Source: Reticulomyxa filosa
Taxonomy: Eukaryota > Foraminifera > Reticulomyxidae
DNA: 21,790 nt
Direction: 5' to 3'
Assembly (NCBI GenBank): GCA_000512085.1
Contig: ASPP01004759.1
Span: forward strand, 1-21,790
A program made the translations under genes and the position numbers. The notes beneath the pieces were generated by a model. The model did not search any database, was not told the DNA's origin, and worked only from the letters and a program-made list of their open reading frames with translations. Of the stretch, positions 20,070 through 21,790 are shown one piece after another (within the stretch, counting starts at the first letter, position 1; each line of letters starts with the position of its first letter).

Positions 20070-21769
20070 TCAACCCAATAAATTTTGTGTGTATGTATTA
20101 TCAGGTGCATGGACGTCTTTGCTATTCTCTTCTACACTAGCAACCTGCTCATTTTTGTCTGTATCTGCTGTGACTGTTGCTTGCATAAGTCGTTCCACAA
20201 CAGATTCATGATTTTCGAGAGCAGGAACGGCCTGCAAATCTGATTGTTCTGCTTTGTTTTCTACCCGTTCCACTTTGTGTTCTACCACTTCCACTTTGTT
20301 TTCTATCAGTTCAACTTCCTTTTGTGAACTTGGAGCATTATCATTGGAAGTGGGCAAAACATGCCCCGAGCTATTGCCTCGATGCAAACGATACGTGCGA
20401 CGAAAGGAGGTCTTTTGGTGCGTGCCATCCATCATTTTTTGAGTGCTCCTTCGTTCTTCCGAGATGACATTGCTTGGAGCGACTTGAACGTCGCTGGCGG
20501 ATGATTTCTCATCGATATGCGGACTATGTTTGGGGCTGTGATGACTACTCGAATGGGGTATTTGTAATGTGGAGCCACGAGACCGGAAGGAGTCATCGAC
20601 TTTTGCAGGGGCGGGATACTGCAAAACGACAGCTTCATGGAACATTTCCGTGCTAACGGAATTGAGTTCTAAAAACTCTTCATCGGTGATCATGATTCGA
20701 CGCATGTATTCCATAAATCGCTGTTGATAGAACACCGGTTCAACACAGCTAATGCCATCTGAAGGATTACGTAGCACCCAACATTTGAAATAATGTTCCA
20801 TTTTTTTGCTAATGTTCCATTTTTGCAAAATGTCAATAATTCCAATGTAATAAATGCCAGGCCCTTCAATCACCTGCGCCCGAACACCACCGTGGAAATC
20901 ATTCAACAGATTTTCTGTTTCTTTCGCGTTTGTACTGTTTTTCGAAGGCTCGGTAGTCCTTGCACGGTGCACAAATCCTCGCGAGTTTCGCGGAGGATTG
21001 TGCGCAATTTGCATATAGTAAATGCCCAACAGCAAAGAGTAATCCATAATCCCAGTATCCCGCAAAAACAATGAATCTTTTTCCAATTGTTCCAAAATCT
21101 TTTCCTTGCTTTCTTTTGATAAAACAATGTAGCGATTTAAGTCCATGTCTTTCATTACTTTCTGTTTCGATAACAATATACATAAATAGTTATTGTATTT
21201 CGTTCACTCGAAATAAGTGTGTATGATATACATACATATATGTATATATGTTAAAAAAAAAAAAAAAAAAGAAACTCCAGAGTTGATGCCAGCGTGGGTG
21301 TATCTTGCAATCCAACTGCCTTTCAAATCGTAAGTTTCGTGTGGCTTCAAATCCGCCAAGAAAATGTTTTCCATCACGACAAAATATAACGTCAGATTAT
21401 ACATTCGACAAGAATGCAAGCCCACAAACAGATTTAATGCAGAATCGGGGTTGTCATGTAAAAATTCGACATACTTTTTCAATATCGATACAAAAAATTC
21501 ACATTCTGATTTTGATATCGTTTTCACCAAAAAGCGGCTGTCATGAGTAAAGTAGAAAAATGCTCCCGACCGACCTATATATTTTCCGTTTCATAGCACG
21601 CTCTTTTTTTTATATTCACAAAGAAGAATATATGAAGAAAGTTCATGATTCTTCTTTTGTTTCTTTATGGCTCACCTTCTCCAAATTTGGCATCCAATAC
21701 ATCTTTCTGTTGTGCAGCACTTGATGGAATGATTGATTCCATGTAATCTTTTTCATCAAATCCAGCAAT
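20070..21769 (-). CDS. Phosphatidylinositol-4-phosphate 5-kinase-type lipid kinase (5' end beyond the window)
   Basis: Three exons are visible: 21769-21676, 21574-21276 and 21161-20070, all in phase, about 494 aa of the protein. The first visible exon is preceded by an AG acceptor and an in-frame stop, so more exons lie past the right edge. Catalytic domain landmarks in order: FDEKDYMESI; RSGAFFYFTHDSRFLVKTISKSE with the ATP-site Lys (K49 of the visible part); FVVMENIF; ETYDLKGS; KDMDL; the catalytic GIMDYSLLLGIYY; then IYYIGIIDILQKWN; and the activation-loop end ISCVEPVFYQQRFMEYM. Such enzymes make PI(4,5)P2 from PI4P (type I) or PI5P (type II) at membranes. The activation-loop end looks closer to the PIP5K side, but I would not fix specificity by eye. 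The last about 200 residues are a disordered Ser/His/Glu-rich tail with a 7-residue repeat. The substrate-side insert before GPGIYY is family-typical. Confidence 0.9.
20250..20320 (-). repeat. Short tandem repeat coding a Val-Glu-rich heptad in the PIP kinase tail
   Basis: About three 21-nt units encode V-E-x-(V/I)-E-(N/H)-K in sequence (VELIENK, VEVVEHK, VERVENK). The seven-residue spacing could form a short coiled coil or charged helix. Confidence 0.8.
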
Positions 21770-21790
21770 CTACGCCGGAGAAATCGAAAT

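Overview
This window is nuclear DNA from an intron-rich, AT-rich unicellular eukaryote. Protein homology runs through short GT...AG introns (about 40-260 nt, often with long T or A runs). All three standard stop codons end the gene models, and the intergenic DNA is very AT-rich. The style (homopolymer-laden introns, Pro-Thr stalk protein, protist gene mix) would fit a rhizarian such as a foraminiferan like Reticulomyxa, but that placement is a guess. Exon joins below come from reading all frames by eye and matching conserved protein families. No alignment program or transcript data was used.

Layout, left to right. (1) 202-4340, plus strand: a 14-exon open model. It begins as a pentameric ligand-gated ion channel (extracellular beta domain plus four membrane helices) and runs in phase into a complete paladin-like PTP phosphatase unit with an intact CX5R loop. 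Whether this is one fused gene or two abutting genes is the main open question here. (2) 4916-5800, minus strand: an intronless MMACHC (CblC)-type vitamin B12-processing protein. (3) 6233-9258, plus strand: a secreted/type I membrane protein with a signal peptide, a long Pro-Thr stalk, beta-rich N-glycosylatable ectodomains, a single C-terminal helix and a short tail. (4) 9259-13396: 4.1 kb of very AT-rich DNA with no gene I can support. (5) 13397-14457, minus strand: a three-exon protein of 295 aa ending in a discoidin/F5-8C-like fold. (6) 14894-16933, minus strand: an AMPK/SNF1-like (CAMKL) protein kinase whose low-complexity tail has an unresolved frame change. (7) 17523-19473, minus strand: a six-helix PAP2/lipid-phosphate-phosphatase homologue that has lost both catalytic histidines. 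(8) 20070-21769, minus strand, cut by the right window edge: a phosphatidylinositol-phosphate 5-kinase-type lipid kinase.

Three of the products belong to lipid/phosphoinositide signalling families: paladin-like phosphatase, PIP5K-like kinase and a dead lipid phosphatase homologue. Eukaryotic genes are not operons, so no co-transcription is implied. Still, a channel joined to a phosphoinositide-phosphatase-type module near a PIP kinase is an unusual combination worth testing.
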